Shown: piece by piece, positions 17,156 through 26,615 of the stretch
Position numbering within the stretch: the stretch's first letter is position 1
Layout: every line of letters starts with the position of its first letter
From: Thermomicrobiales bacterium
GTDB lineage: Bacteria > Chloroflexota > Chloroflexia > Thermomicrobiales > UBA6265
Length of the DNA: 64,000 bases
Direction of reading: 5' to 3'
NCBI GenBank assembly: GCA_023957015.1
Contig: JAMLHR010000002.1
Coordinates: 1 to 64,000, forward strand
The notes under the pieces: model-generated
The model's database searches: none
The model's input: only the letters and a program-made list of their open reading frames with translations
What the model was told of the DNA's origin: nothing
Translations under genes and position numbers: made by a program

Positions 17156-17899
17156 ATGCAGCAGGATATGAGGACGGATATGTCGGCCAGAGCGGCGTTC
17201 GATCATCAGTTACAGGAACTCAATGACCAGGTCGTGACGATGGCCAGTATGGTCGACAAGGCGATTGCGCGCGCTCTTGAGTCGCTTCGATTGCAGAATG
17301 TCGCCTTGGCGGATGAGGTGCAGCGTAGCGATAACGCGATCAACCGCCTCCATCGCAATGGCGAGGAGCGCGCGATCACGATGATCGCCCTGCAAGGACC
17401 TGTGAGTTCGGATTTGCGACGTATTGCCAGCGCGATCAGCATCTTCTCCAACCTGGAGCGTATGGGCGATTACGCGGCGGGTATTGCTCGTATCGTCGTT
17501 GAAGGATCGCGAGAGTCATTGCTCAAGCCGTTGGCGGATATCCCGCAAATGGGTGTGATTGCCCGCGAAATGTTGGATGAAGCCATCCAGGCCTATGTCG
17601 ATAAAGATGTTGAGGCTGCTCGCACCGTCGCGGAACGAGACGATGAGTTGGATGTGCTCTATGACACTATCGTGACTGAGCTGATGGACTACATGGTCAA
17701 CGATCCCTCGACGATCGAGCGCGCCACCCACCTTCTCTGGATCGCCCACAATCTCGAGCGCATCGGAGATCGCGTCACCAACATCTGTGAACGTGTGGTC
17801 TATATCGTGACGGGCGAGTACGAGGAGTTGGATGGTGGACGAATCGCCCCTCAGCGATTTGGTCGCGTCGGATCGTCCGAAAGCGGCATGGTCGGATAA
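17156..17899 (+). CDS. phoU: Phosphate transport regulator PhoU
   Basis: PhoU is a cytoplasmic three-helix-repeat protein that restrains Pho signalling and Pst uptake when phosphate is plentiful. The 247-residue protein shows both PhoU repeats, with acidic metal-binding motifs such as DLRRIASAISIFSNLERMGDYA (residues roughly 80-103) and a second copy near ATHLLWIAHNLERIGDRVTN. It is last in the pst operon. Its 3' end overlaps the convergent receiver gene by 49 bases. Confidence 0.93.
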   Translation: MQQDMRTDMSARAAFDHQLQELNDQVVTMASMVDKAIARALESLRLQNVALADEVQRSDNAINRLHRNGEERAITMIALQGPVSSDLRRIASAISIFSNLERMGDYAAGIARIVVEGSRESLLKPLADIPQMGVIAREMLDEAIQAYVDKDVEAARTVAERDDELDVLYDTIVTELMDYMVNDPSTIERATHLLWIAHNLERIGDRVTNICERVVYIVTGEYEELDGGRIAPQRFGRVGSSESGMVG

Positions 17900-18336
17900 G
17901 CTTCGCGCCATTCCTCGAATACCGCATGCAACTCGGGCACGAGATCTTCGAGATCGATGGGGGCGTGAAGCATACGGCTGATGCCCATCGTTTGCATGGA
18001 CTCATCTGATAGTTCCACGGGATCAACTGAAATCACTACCACAGGCGCCGTTGTCCGCGGCGCCTGTTCGCGTATCCGGCTGGATGCTCCTCGAAGTCTC
18101 AGCATCAACTCTTCTGCGCCAAAGCTCCGGAGACCGTAATCCACGATGATCAGATCGAACTGACGTAGCCGGAACACTTCCAGCACCTGGAGTCCGCTCG
18201 AGATCACCGTTGTCCAGAATCCACCCAGCGGCAGACCCTCATTGAGGAATGTTGCGAGATCAGGATCGTCGGTAACGATGAGGACATGGGGGCGTTCGCT
18301 GTGTTTCCGGGCCTTCAGGAGGGGTCTGTCGATCAC
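17851..18336 (-). CDS. Stand-alone receiver-domain protein lacking the conserved Lys
   Basis: This 161-residue protein is a single CheY-like receiver with no output domain. It has the acidic pair (VLIVTDDPDLATF), a candidate phospho-acceptor Asp (LIIVDYGL) and a hydrophobic strand with Ser (VVVISVDPVEL). The Lys-Pro signature that should follow reads HAPIDLEDL, so the conserved Lys is His. GTG at 18334-18336 overlaps the stop of the M14 peptidase gene by four bases (GTGA), so it is translated from that message. It runs convergently into phoU for 49 bases. Confidence 0.7.
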   Translation of the reverse strand: MIDRPLLKARKHSERPHVLIVTDDPDLATFLNEGLPLGGFWTTVISSGLQVLEVFRLRQFDLIIVDYGLRSFGAEELMLRLRGASSRIREQAPRTTAPVVVISVDPVELSDESMQTMGISRMLHAPIDLEDLVPELHAVFEEWREAYPTMPLSDDPTRPNR

Positions 18337-20807
18337 GATTCTCTCCTGAAAGGGCCGAATTGCTGCATGATCACGTTCGTTAGCACGGTTTCCGATGCTA
18401 GCATCTGTGTACGAAAGTGCGGACGGAAGGCGAACGCGGTCACATGACCATGGCTCTTGGCGATTTGAACGATCGCATGGAGTCCGGCCAGACGGTCCTC
18501 ACCGTGAACGGTGCCACTGACGACCGGATTGTTCCGTCCGAACTGGGCTGCCGAGAATTGGCTGGCGGAATCGCGCAGTTCAAAACCAGCATGACCGAGG
18601 TGCATCGCGGCGAATGCATCCTCGATACCAAGGGTAATGTCGTCTCCATCTGTCGGCTCGATCCGCACCGCCGCGCCACTACTTGAGAATGTGCGTTTGT
18701 GCAGGTGGAGGAGAGGTAGGCCCAACTCGAGTTCAAGTGGCTTCATTAGCGCGTGTACCGCGCCGTCGATCGCGATGACATGACCACCACGGTGCAGCCA
18801 TGTGCGCAGCGTGGTGGTCACTCGCTCGGAGAGTCCGCGAGCATAGGGGGCAGGGTAATGAGATCGACCCTTGGCCGCATAGATATCGGGAGTGGCATGT
18901 GGAAAGATCAATGTATCGAGGCTATCAAGCGCATCGTGAACGATGTCTTCCGCGGTGATTGTCTTCGACTCGAAACCTGCTCGTTCCAACCATAAACGCA
19001 GCCAACCATAGTCAGATGCCGAAACGTTCTGGGGATCGTACACTCCGAGCTTGGGAGCGACGACCTCATAGGTTGACCGCAATGTTTGATCGATGATCCA
19101 AGTGCGGACGTGGAGTTTGGCTGCATGGGCCATCACATCCCACATCGTCCCATCGGCGATGATCCAGGCTCCGGAAGGGATGAGGCGTTGACTGGCGTAG
19201 TGCGGTTTGGTGGAGCGTAGTACACGGCTTTCCGTCTTGAGTGCGTGGTTGACGAGACGAATACATGCCGAACTTCGGGGATCGATGGCCAGCCAGGCAT
19301 TCGGTCGGATATCAACCGCCGACGCAGCCCGGAATGGTGAAAGGTCCGTCTCCTCCATTGGCCGCAATGAGTCAGCCTGATAGTGATCGACCAACTGCAC
19401 CTCTACGCCCATGTGTACCGGTAAACAATGGCTGGTGACATCGTACGCAGCGGTTCCAGCCGGATATGGTTGCAGCGATAGGAGTGCCTGCGCGTAGCTG
19501 CAAAATGGCTGTCGGAGAGGGATGACGAAGGTTCCGGCGACGAATCCACCATCGCTCTCGTCAATTACGAATATCTCCACATCTCCACGCCGGAGGACAT
19601 CGATGAGCTCGCGCGCCGCCGCTGGATCAACTTGTTGCCGGAGGGGCGGTATACCGAATGCCCCCTCGGAGGCGTGATTGACCTGATCACCAAACACCCG
19701 CCACTGGTCGGCAATCCAGCGGTCAGCGTGATCGGCAACGTGATCGAGCACCGATTCGATCGTTAGACGGTGGAGGCGAATGATGTCCTCGAGTCTCCAG
19801 CAATTGCCTGTGAATGGCAGTGGTTGGTGAACGCTGGGAGTCCTCATTCCCAGATCAGAGAATCCGTTCAGTTCATCGACCGTGATCGACACAGGACTGG
19901 CGATCCCCGCACTGGCGGCCTCGGCCAGGATACGCACCCCGCCGTGATAATGCTGATAGGCACGAGTGGGGGAGTAGCAATCGAACATCACACCGCTGCA
20001 CACGCCCTCGTTTCCGGCGCGCACGTGATCGCTCGCGATCCAGCTGCCAAGCTCGCTCGAGAGTTGGCCGAGGAGTGGATGCACGTTTGGTTCAACCGGA
20101 TCGATATACGGTGGAATCACGTAGCGGGGCGACTTCTCACTCATCTGATGCAGGTCAATCACAACGTGCGGTCGCCAAATGCGATGCACCTGGTCCACGG
20201 TGGCGCGCGTTTCCTCTAAGCGATGTTGGTACCAGTCCCGATTGTTGTCGTGACCCGCGTATTGGTGGTACAGCGCCGGAGGCATGCTCCCCTCGGCCTG
20301 GGTATCCAGCGTCTCTCGATACCAGTCGTGGATCAGCTGCATCCCGTCCGGATTGAGGGTGGGGATGATGAGGAGAACGATCTTCTCCAGGATTGCCTGA
20401 AGCTTCGCATTCCGGGCCATGTCCAAAATCAGTTGCGGCATCATCTGCACACCACCGACCTCGTCAGCGTGAATACCGGCGGTTACCAATACCACCGGTT
20501 TATCCCCTGCCAATTGACCGTGACAATTGGACACATCCCGGTACAATTCAGGTATGGTCAGGTGTGCGCGCTTCGCGGCGACCTGTTCGAGATTCCGAAT
20601 CGTATCTGGCGCACTGGCAATAACCATCAGGAGCTCGCGGCCATCTGTGCTCTGGCCGAGAGACTGAGAGGTGAGGTAGGGACTCACATCACAGATCGCC
20701 GATATCCAGGTCCGCATTGGTTCCCAGTCGATCAGTGTTCGATCTTTACCGGGTTCGTCGCCGAGACAGTGTGCGAGGTTCTCGAGTTCATTGAGCGTCG
20801 TCTGCAT
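18333..20807 (-). CDS. M14-family zinc carboxypeptidase-like protein
   Basis: This is a large (824-residue) cytoplasmic-looking protein without an evident signal peptide. The N-terminal third is an M14 domain with zinc ligands in AGIHADEVGG (His113, Glu116) and IDLHQ (His220), and the substrate-anchoring Arg in HDNNRDWYQHR (Arg190). The remaining 500 or so residues include a region resembling a glutamine-amidotransferase-like fold (LDTLIFPHATPDIYA to GGHVIAIDGAVHAL), which is not typical for M14 enzymes. ATG at 20805-20807 is chosen; a longer frame to 20918 overlaps the divergent gene. It is coupled to the downstream receiver gene. Confidence 0.8.
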   Translation of the reverse strand: MQTTLNELENLAHCLGDEPGKDRTLIDWEPMRTWISAICDVSPYLTSQSLGQSTDGRELLMVIASAPDTIRNLEQVAAKRAHLTIPELYRDVSNCHGQLAGDKPVVLVTAGIHADEVGGVQMMPQLILDMARNAKLQAILEKIVLLIIPTLNPDGMQLIHDWYRETLDTQAEGSMPPALYHQYAGHDNNRDWYQHRLEETRATVDQVHRIWRPHVVIDLHQMSEKSPRYVIPPYIDPVEPNVHPLLGQLSSELGSWIASDHVRAGNEGVCSGVMFDCYSPTRAYQHYHGGVRILAEAASAGIASPVSITVDELNGFSDLGMRTPSVHQPLPFTGNCWRLEDIIRLHRLTIESVLDHVADHADRWIADQWRVFGDQVNHASEGAFGIPPLRQQVDPAAARELIDVLRRGDVEIFVIDESDGGFVAGTFVIPLRQPFCSYAQALLSLQPYPAGTAAYDVTSHCLPVHMGVEVQLVDHYQADSLRPMEETDLSPFRAASAVDIRPNAWLAIDPRSSACIRLVNHALKTESRVLRSTKPHYASQRLIPSGAWIIADGTMWDVMAHAAKLHVRTWIIDQTLRSTYEVVAPKLGVYDPQNVSASDYGWLRLWLERAGFESKTITAEDIVHDALDSLDTLIFPHATPDIYAAKGRSHYPAPYARGLSERVTTTLRTWLHRGGHVIAIDGAVHALMKPLELELGLPLLHLHKRTFSSSGAAVRIEPTDGDDITLGIEDAFAAMHLGHAGFELRDSASQFSAAQFGRNNPVVSGTVHGEDRLAGLHAIVQIAKSHGHVTAFAFRPHFRTQMLASETVLTNVIMQQFGPFRRES

Positions 20808-20859
20808 TCGTATCCCATTCGTCGGTGTTGAGCTCCGACGATCCCACCAGAAAGCATAA

Positions 20860-21471
20860 ATGGAACAGGCAACCAGACACACCAAATGGGTGTTTGAGGA
20901 AGATAACGGCGGAGCCACACCGCAGCAGGTGGTTGATCTGATGCTGGAGTATGGTGAACGGCTACGACTCCTTGATCAGTCGCTGAGGATCACCACCTCC
21001 CGACGCGTATTCGGTCGCTGGTTGGGTAGGCGGATTCCGTCGTCTTATGGCGGTGCCTTCGTCCATCTTACCCATACAAGGACCAGCGCGATTCTGATCA
21101 ATCTGGAACGAATCGATCACAATCAACCGAAGGCACTCGAAGTCGTCGTTGCCGAGGAGCTTCTCCACATGCGTGATTGGCTGGATGGTGATCATCGCCG
21201 TCATGCCAAGCACGGTCATGATCGCATTGCCTATCGGGTGGCCGATCTGACGGGTGCTTCAATGGACCAGATCCGGTCGGCGCTGGTTCCCGTCAAGTCG
21301 CGTGAGTTCCGCTATGTGTATGTCTGTCCTAACTGCGATCGACGAGTTTATCGCAAGCGCAGCGGTCGCTGGGCGTGTCGACCGTGTTACGAACGCACCG
21401 GTCGAAGATTCGTGTTGACCGTCGATCCCACACTTGCTCCCACCCTGGCGGAGTGCGGCAACGTACAATAG
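20860..21471 (+). CDS. SprT-like protein with altered zinc motif and C-terminal zinc ribbon
   Basis: This 203-residue protein has the layout of SprT-like metallopeptidases: a helix with AEELLHMRDWL, where HExxH would be expected, then HAKHGHDRIAYRVADL supplying the distal His, then a four-Cys zinc ribbon (CPNC, 16 residues later CRPC). The first His of HExxH is Glu here, so zinc binding or catalysis may be altered. SprT/Spartan relatives act on DNA-bound proteins, but that role is not shown here. The M14 gene starts divergently 53 bases away. A membrane protein gene follows after 31 bases. Confidence 0.65.
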   Translation: MEQATRHTKWVFEEDNGGATPQQVVDLMLEYGERLRLLDQSLRITTSRRVFGRWLGRRIPSSYGGAFVHLTHTRTSAILINLERIDHNQPKALEVVVAEELLHMRDWLDGDHRRHAKHGHDRIAYRVADLTGASMDQIRSALVPVKSREFRYVYVCPNCDRRVYRKRSGRWACRPCYERTGRRFVLTVDPTLAPTLAECGNVQ

Positions 21472-21502
21472 CCAGAGTGTAGATCGGAGCGAAGGGAGTA
21501 CC

Positions 21503-22261
21503 GTGGTTTTCTTCAGGATCATGTGGCGTGGCATGAAGGATGTCTACGAGCAGTTTGCCTATTTCATCATGCTCTCCATCCTCTTTGCCTTCTGTACCCT
21601 CCCGGCCGCATTTGTGTTTCTCTATGTGCGTTTCAATCTGGTGACGTTGCCCATATTGATGGTCAGTGCCATCTTTATGCCGCCGGCCCTGGTTGTGCTG
21701 TACGCATTGGTCGATCCGCGAAAGTATCTCGATAAACCCGAGATGCGCGAGGTTGGTCAGATGTACCTCCGTGTCTTCGGTCGGGCCTGGAAACTGGCGC
21801 TCTGCACCGTTCTGCCGCTGATCATCATCGGTTGGAACATCGCTTATTTCTCCGGATCTGGACACACGCTGGAACTGCTCGTACCGCTCTGGGTGGTGAT
21901 GTGGGTCTTTATCTTCATCCTCACGCAGTACTGCTTCTGCCTGGCAGGGACGCTGGAGAGTGGGCTCCGGAACTCGTTCCGTGGCGGTATGTTCGTCATG
22001 GTGAAGTTCCCCTTCCGCACCGTCTTCCTCTCGCTGTTCGTCATCGGATTGGGTTTCGCATTCACGATCACGATGCTACCGATGATCGTCATCGGTCCGG
22101 CGTTCTTTGCCGCCATCATCACCCGATTCGTCTTCGATGCCTTCGATATCTTCGTGGTCGATCCAAACAAGCCGACCGATGAGCGCGCCTGGGAGCGCGA
22201 ACGGGGTATCAATCCGGATCGACACGTGATCGCGCGTATGTTTCGACGGGAGAAGAACTAG
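21503..22261 (+). CDS. Integral membrane protein, possibly YesL/DUF624-like
   Basis: This 252-residue hydrophobic protein has about six membrane segments, for example FIMLSILFAFCTLPAAFVFL, LVTLPILMVSAIFMPPALVV, LALCTVLPLIIIGWNIAYF and GLGFAFTITMLPMIVIGP. A basic C-terminal tail follows. GTG at 21503 is preferred because GGGAG lies seven bases upstream; the longer frame from 21434 starts inside the previous gene. The pattern of a helix after MKDVYEQFAY recalls YesL-type proteins, which is a weak match. It overlaps the convergent dtxR-type gene by four bases. Confidence 0.7.
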   Translation: MVFFRIMWRGMKDVYEQFAYFIMLSILFAFCTLPAAFVFLYVRFNLVTLPILMVSAIFMPPALVVLYALVDPRKYLDKPEMREVGQMYLRVFGRAWKLALCTVLPLIIIGWNIAYFSGSGHTLELLVPLWVVMWVFIFILTQYCFCLAGTLESGLRNSFRGGMFVMVKFPFRTVFLSLFVIGLGFAFTITMLPMIVIGPAFFAAIITRFVFDAFDIFVVDPNKPTDERAWERERGINPDRHVIARMFRREKN

Positions 22262-22956
22262 CGAGCGTCCAGTGGCTGGACACGGACCGCGCCAGCTTGC
22301 TCCAGCGTAATCGCGACCACGCGGCCATCATCGATGGAGACGATAAGCCCCTCCTGGCCGGCAGTCTCGACATTGGTCAGCACTGCTCCTGGCAGGATGC
22401 CAGTTGCCACCAGACCTCGTACCGTTTGAGGGATGCGATCACCGACACGGGTGACCACGAGCGGGATCTCATTCAGGGAATCGACCAAAGCCTGATCTTC
22501 CAGTTCCGAGATCGTCAGCTGTACTGACGGGATTGGATCTCCGTGGGGATCGAACTCCGGATACCCCAACGCCGCCGCGATCCTCGCCTCAAGTTCCTCG
22601 GAGACATGATGTTCCAGACGGTCCGCCTCCTCATGCACGGCGTCCAGATCCATCCCCAACGTCTGCGCCAGATAGAGCTCCAGCAGGCGGTGATGGCGGA
22701 TTACCTCCAACGCTACGGCGGTGCCGGTGCTGGTGAGACGAACGCCCTTATACGGTTCCAGCACGAGCAGATTTAGCTCGTGCAAGCGCTTGTGCATGTT
22801 GGTGATGCTTGCACCGGAGAATCCGAGTTCGTCGGCAAGCTGCTGATTTGTGACGGGCTCGTCGGTGGACTGAAGGCGATAGATCGCCTTCAGATAGTCC
22901 TCCATCGCTGGTGTGATCCGGGGATCACTGGTGGGGGAGGGTGCCGACGCATCCAT
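22258..22956 (-). CDS. DtxR/MntR-family metal-dependent repressor
   Basis: This 232-residue regulator has an N-terminal winged helix (TNQQLADELGFSGASITNMH, about 37-56). A dimerisation/metal-binding domain contains RHHRLLELYLAQTLGMDLD and HEEADRLEHHVSEELE, matching the DtxR metal-site pattern. A C-terminal SH3/FeoA-like part ends in VRVQPLDAR. It should repress iron or manganese uptake genes when the metal is bound; no such gene is present here. It lies three bases after ffh, so it is the third gene of the ftsY-ffh-dtxR operon. Confidence 0.9.
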   Translation of the reverse strand: MDASAPSPTSDPRITPAMEDYLKAIYRLQSTDEPVTNQQLADELGFSGASITNMHKRLHELNLLVLEPYKGVRLTSTGTAVALEVIRHHRLLELYLAQTLGMDLDAVHEEADRLEHHVSEELEARIAAALGYPEFDPHGDPIPSVQLTISELEDQALVDSLNEIPLVVTRVGDRIPQTVRGLVATGILPGAVLTNVETAGQEGLIVSIDDGRVVAITLEQAGAVRVQPLDAR

Positions 22957-22959
22957 GGC

Positions 22960-24336
22960 CTAGAAGTCGAACGGAAGATCCGGCATCTGCATCATGCCGC
23001 GTCGACCCTTCTTGCCTTTCTTCCCGCCTTTGCTACCCTTGGTCATTCCGCCAATCTGCCCCATCATCTGCTGCATCTGCTTGAATTGCTGGAGCATGCG
23101 ACCGACTTCTTGTCGATCGACACCAGCACCGGCGGCAATACGGCGTCGGCGTGAGTGGCTGATCTTCTCGGGATTGCGGCGCTCCCATGGCGTCATGCTG
23201 TAGATGATGGCCTCGATTTGTTTGTAGGCATCGTCGCTAATCTGGGCATTTGCCTGACGCATCTGCTGGCCGATACCCGGGATCATCTCGATAAGCTGGC
23301 TGAGCGGACCCATCTTCTTGATGGACTGGAGCTGATTGAGGAAGTCTTCCAGGTCAAACTGGCCCTTCATCATGCGCTCCTGCAAACGCTCGGCATCTTC
23401 CTCGCTCGTCTGCTCCTGCGCCCGCTCGATCAGACTGAGTACATCGCCCATACCGAGGATGCGACCAGCTAACCGATCGGGATAGAACGGTTCCAGCGCG
23501 TCCATCTTCTCGCCGGTACCGATGAACTTGATCGGCACACCGGTGACCGAGCGGATACTGAGCGCGGCGCCACCACGGGCATCCCCATCCATTTTGGTCA
23601 GGATCAAGCCAGTGACGCCGAGCCGTTCATGGAAGGTCTCTGCGACACCGACGGCTTCCTGACCGGTCATGGCATCCGCGACCAACAGGATCTCCGTCGG
23701 TTTGACGTTGCCCTTGATCTCGACCAGCTCTTGCATCAACGGCTCGTCGATCTGCAGGCGGCCAGCGGTGTCGATGATGATCGGATTGAGACCGCGCTGT
23801 TCAGCGAACTTGAGCGCATTCCTGGTGATGTTGATCGGTGTGTTGTCCGTACCCTCATCGTAAACAGGGATATCGACTTGCTTGCCCAGCGTCTGCAACT
23901 GCTTCACAGCGGCAGGGCGCTGCACATCGGCGGCGACAAGGAGCGGATTGCGCCCTTGCTTGCGCAGGTGCAGGGCGATCTTGCCGGAATGGGTCGTCTT
24001 ACCAGAGCCTTGCAGACCGACCATCATGATGATCTGCGGCCCCTTGTCCGGATAGTTGAGTGGTACCTGCTCCTCGCCGAGGATTCGCTGCAGCTCCTCG
24101 TTGACGATGGCGATCACGCTCTGCCCCGGGGTGAGGCTACGCATGACCTCCTCGCCCTGCGCACGCTCCTTCACCGCGGCCACGAAATCCTTGGTGACCT
24201 TGAAGTTGACGTCTGCCTCCAGCAATGCCCGGCGGACATCGCGCATAGCGTCATCGATATCCTTCTCGGTGAGCTTGGCGCTGCGACCGAGTTTCCCGAA
24301 CGTTTGATTCAGGCGATCTGAAAGTGTCTCAAACAT
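22960..24336 (-). CDS. ffh: Signal recognition particle protein Ffh
   Basis: Ffh binds SRP RNA and nascent signal sequences and delivers ribosomes to FtsY. The 458-residue protein has the N domain, G domain motifs (GLQGSGKTTHSGKIALHL, DTAGRLQIDEPLM, TKMDGDARGGAAL) and a Met-rich M domain. The M domain has the RNA-binding stretch SHSRRRRIAAGAGV and ends in a Lys/Gly/Met-rich tail. It starts three bases after the ftsY stop. Adjacent ftsY and ffh genes translated from one message should give balanced amounts of receptor and particle. Confidence 0.96.
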   Translation of the reverse strand: MFETLSDRLNQTFGKLGRSAKLTEKDIDDAMRDVRRALLEADVNFKVTKDFVAAVKERAQGEEVMRSLTPGQSVIAIVNEELQRILGEEQVPLNYPDKGPQIIMMVGLQGSGKTTHSGKIALHLRKQGRNPLLVAADVQRPAAVKQLQTLGKQVDIPVYDEGTDNTPINITRNALKFAEQRGLNPIIIDTAGRLQIDEPLMQELVEIKGNVKPTEILLVADAMTGQEAVGVAETFHERLGVTGLILTKMDGDARGGAALSIRSVTGVPIKFIGTGEKMDALEPFYPDRLAGRILGMGDVLSLIERAQEQTSEEDAERLQERMMKGQFDLEDFLNQLQSIKKMGPLSQLIEMIPGIGQQMRQANAQISDDAYKQIEAIIYSMTPWERRNPEKISHSRRRRIAAGAGVDRQEVGRMLQQFKQMQQMMGQIGGMTKGSKGGKKGKKGRRGMMQMPDLPFDF

Positions 24337-24339
24337 GGG

Positions 24340-25302
24340 CTAAAATCCTTCGCCTTCGCCAAAGAAGAGGGAGTCGACGTATGTATCTGGCCTGAACTCG
24401 GCCATATCCGCGCTCTTCTCTCCCGTGCCGATATAGGTGATGGGTGTACCGAGCTCTTTGGCGACGCTGAAGGCGATACCGCCACGAGCGGTGCCATCGA
24501 GCTTGGAGATGAAGATATCGGTCACATCGGCGCTTTTGGTGAACTCCGCTGCCTGTACCAGGCCATTCTGGCCAGTCGTGGCATCGATCACGAGTACCAC
24601 CTCCTGTGGTGCTTCCGGCACCGTTTTCTGGATGATCTTCTTGATCTTGTTCAGTTCAGCCATCAGGTTGTACTTGGTATGGAGGCGTCCAGCCGTATCG
24701 ATAATGAGCACATCCATATTGCGGTTGTGAGCCGCCTGCATCGCATCGAAGACGACCGCGCCGGGATCGGCGTTTGGCTGGTGGGCGATGACCGGCACAT
24801 CGAGGCGCTCTCCCCAGATCTTGAGCTGGTCGATCGCGGCCGCGCGGAAGGTATCACCTGCTGCCAGCATGACGCTCCGACCAAACTGCTGATGATACTG
24901 CACCAGCTTGGCGATGCCCGTTGTCTTGCCGGTGCCGTTCACACCAACCACCAGGATCACCCACGGCACACCGCGCTGCAGGATTTTGACCTTGCGATTA
25001 CGTGTCGCGAGTTCCAGAAGCTGGGTCATCTCCAGTCGTAGCACCTCGCGGGCGTCGGCGGGACTGGTGATGCGTTCGTCCTCGACCTTCTGACGCAGTT
25101 CGGCGACGAGTTGCTGGCTGACATCCCAACCCACATCGGCCTGGATGAGCAGCATCTCAAGGTCTTCGTAGAGTTCCTCGTCCATCGTCTGACGATCAAA
25201 GAGTTTGGTGATCTCACTGAATACGCCACGTCGAGTCTTCTCCAGACCTTTCTCGATCTGGATATCTGGCTCGGCATTGCGGCGGAAGAGTTTACGGAAC
25301 AA
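24340..25302 (-). CDS. ftsY: SRP receptor FtsY
   Basis: This GTPase docks SRP at the membrane. The protein is about 320 residues, the short NG-domain form without the long acidic A domain. It has P-loop [28 protein letters not shown], and [14 protein letters not shown]. The start is taken as TTG at 25300-25302 (LFRKLFRRN, an amphipathic basic N-terminus), since GGAG lies eight bases upstream. The longer frame to 25380 has an implausible leader. It is the first gene of the ftsY-ffh-dtxR operon. Confidence 0.94.
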   Translation of the reverse strand: MFRKLFRRNAEPDIQIEKGLEKTRRGVFSEITKLFDRQTMDEELYEDLEMLLIQADVGWDVSQQLVAELRQKVEDERITSPADAREVLRLEMTQLLELATRNRKVKILQRGVPWVILVVGVNGTGKTTGIAKLVQYHQQFGRSVMLAAGDTFRAAAIDQLKIWGERLDVPVIAHQPNADPGAVVFDAMQAAHNRNMDVLIIDTAGRLHTKYNLMAELNKIKKIIQKTVPEAPQEVVLVIDATTGQNGLVQAAEFTKSADVTDIFISKLDGTARGGIAFSVAKELGTPITYIGTGEKSADMAEFRPDTYVDSLFFGEGEGF

Positions 25303-25445
25303 GTAGGTGTCTCCTGCGATGGGATTGTGGTTGCTTGATGCGATTGGCGGATAGAACAAAACCGCCGCAAATGGCCACATCCTGCAGGCAAGTATACCTT
25401 GCAGTAATGAGCCAACTGCGGCGGATGAACTGGTCGATTCATGGA

Positions 25446-26615
25446 TCAGTCGCCGAAAAGAGCGTCAATCTCCTCAGGGGTGAACGCCAGCGGTATCGGT
25501 GTGCCGTTAACCTGAATCAGGTCTTCGTACTGCTGAACCGCATCAACTACGTGTTCGCGGGTGGACAGGATATCCACGAAGTATGCCATGCCATTGTCAT
25601 CGATATACATACTGAAAACTGCGACGAATGGTTCACCATAACTCCCCGAACCATTGAGCACGACAGTGACCGTATCTTCGGTGACGCGCGCGTCAATGGC
25701 AGTCATGTTGTATCCGCTCGCGAGACCCCACTCCTCGGATGACCACAGATCGGCCCAGTATTGAGGATCTGCGTTGTCTCCTTCGGCGGGTTCCACTCTG
25801 ATAGAAACCTGGCTTTGGTAGTCATCGGTCTTCAGTCGAATCGTGTCCGATTGGTCAGCGGTGATCTGGATACTGCTGTATCGCAGGAAGTTGAACTGCC
25901 ACGGATCAGACCAGGTCACCGAAGTGCCAAATGATGGGCTTTCCCACTGTGTTCTACTGATCAACCCGTATCGCATCCAGTCAAGCACGGTGGTCGCATG
26001 ATCGTCGTAGATCGTGGGTGTGACATCGCTGGTGCCATCAAGCAGCGACTCGAGGTGGCTATAGTCGCCCATCATCATCAGGGGCTCGCCGTCGATCGTA
26101 ACATCGGTAACGAGCCAATCGATGGTGTCCGTGATGAGGGCTGGCGATGAGTACACCGTGACGCCAACGCTGTACTGACCGAATCGGGCATCGTACGATT
26201 CCACGTATTTGATTCGGGGGAAATCGAGCAGATATCGCATGCTTACCAGGAACCAACGCGATGTCTCATCGGCGTGCTCATCCAGAATGGTGTAAGAGAT
26301 GACCGATGGTGCCTGCGCCGCGTGCGCTTCCTCGTTCCGGTCTGCCGGTGACGTTGGTGTATCCGTAATCGTGATGTAGATCAGCGATACCCCGTGATAG
26401 AGCGCGATATGCTCTTCCTGATAGCCATCTCCCTCCAGCACCTGGTTGTATTGGGGATAAAACGCAGCCTCACCGGAAGCTCCGATGTCAATCACCAATT
26501 CAGAAATGACGGAAGTGTATGTGGACTCTGAAGTCTGAGCCATCACGGCGGCTGATGAGGTTCCCAGGCTTGACAGGAAGAACGTCAACACCAGGATCAT
26601 ATGCGTGGTCTTCAT
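25446..26615 (-). CDS. Secreted protein of unknown function
   Basis: This 389-residue protein has a clear Sec signal peptide (ILVLTFFLSSLGTSSAAVMAQ, cleavage near residue 27). The mature part is acidic and rich in Tyr, Thr and Asp, with no motif I can assign. Repeated patterns such as aromatic-flanked beta strands suggest an all-beta exported protein. GGAG lies a few bases before ATG. It stands alone between ftsY and the divergent MFS gene. Function unknown. Confidence 0.75.
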   Translation of the reverse strand: MKTTHMILVLTFFLSSLGTSSAAVMAQTSESTYTSVISELVIDIGASGEAAFYPQYNQVLEGDGYQEEHIALYHGVSLIYITITDTPTSPADRNEEAHAAQAPSVISYTILDEHADETSRWFLVSMRYLLDFPRIKYVESYDARFGQYSVGVTVYSSPALITDTIDWLVTDVTIDGEPLMMMGDYSHLESLLDGTSDVTPTIYDDHATTVLDWMRYGLISRTQWESPSFGTSVTWSDPWQFNFLRYSSIQITADQSDTIRLKTDDYQSQVSIRVEPAEGDNADPQYWADLWSSEEWGLASGYNMTAIDARVTEDTVTVVLNGSGSYGEPFVAVFSMYIDDNGMAYFVDILSTREHVVDAVQQYEDLIQVNGTPIPLAFTPEEIDALFGD

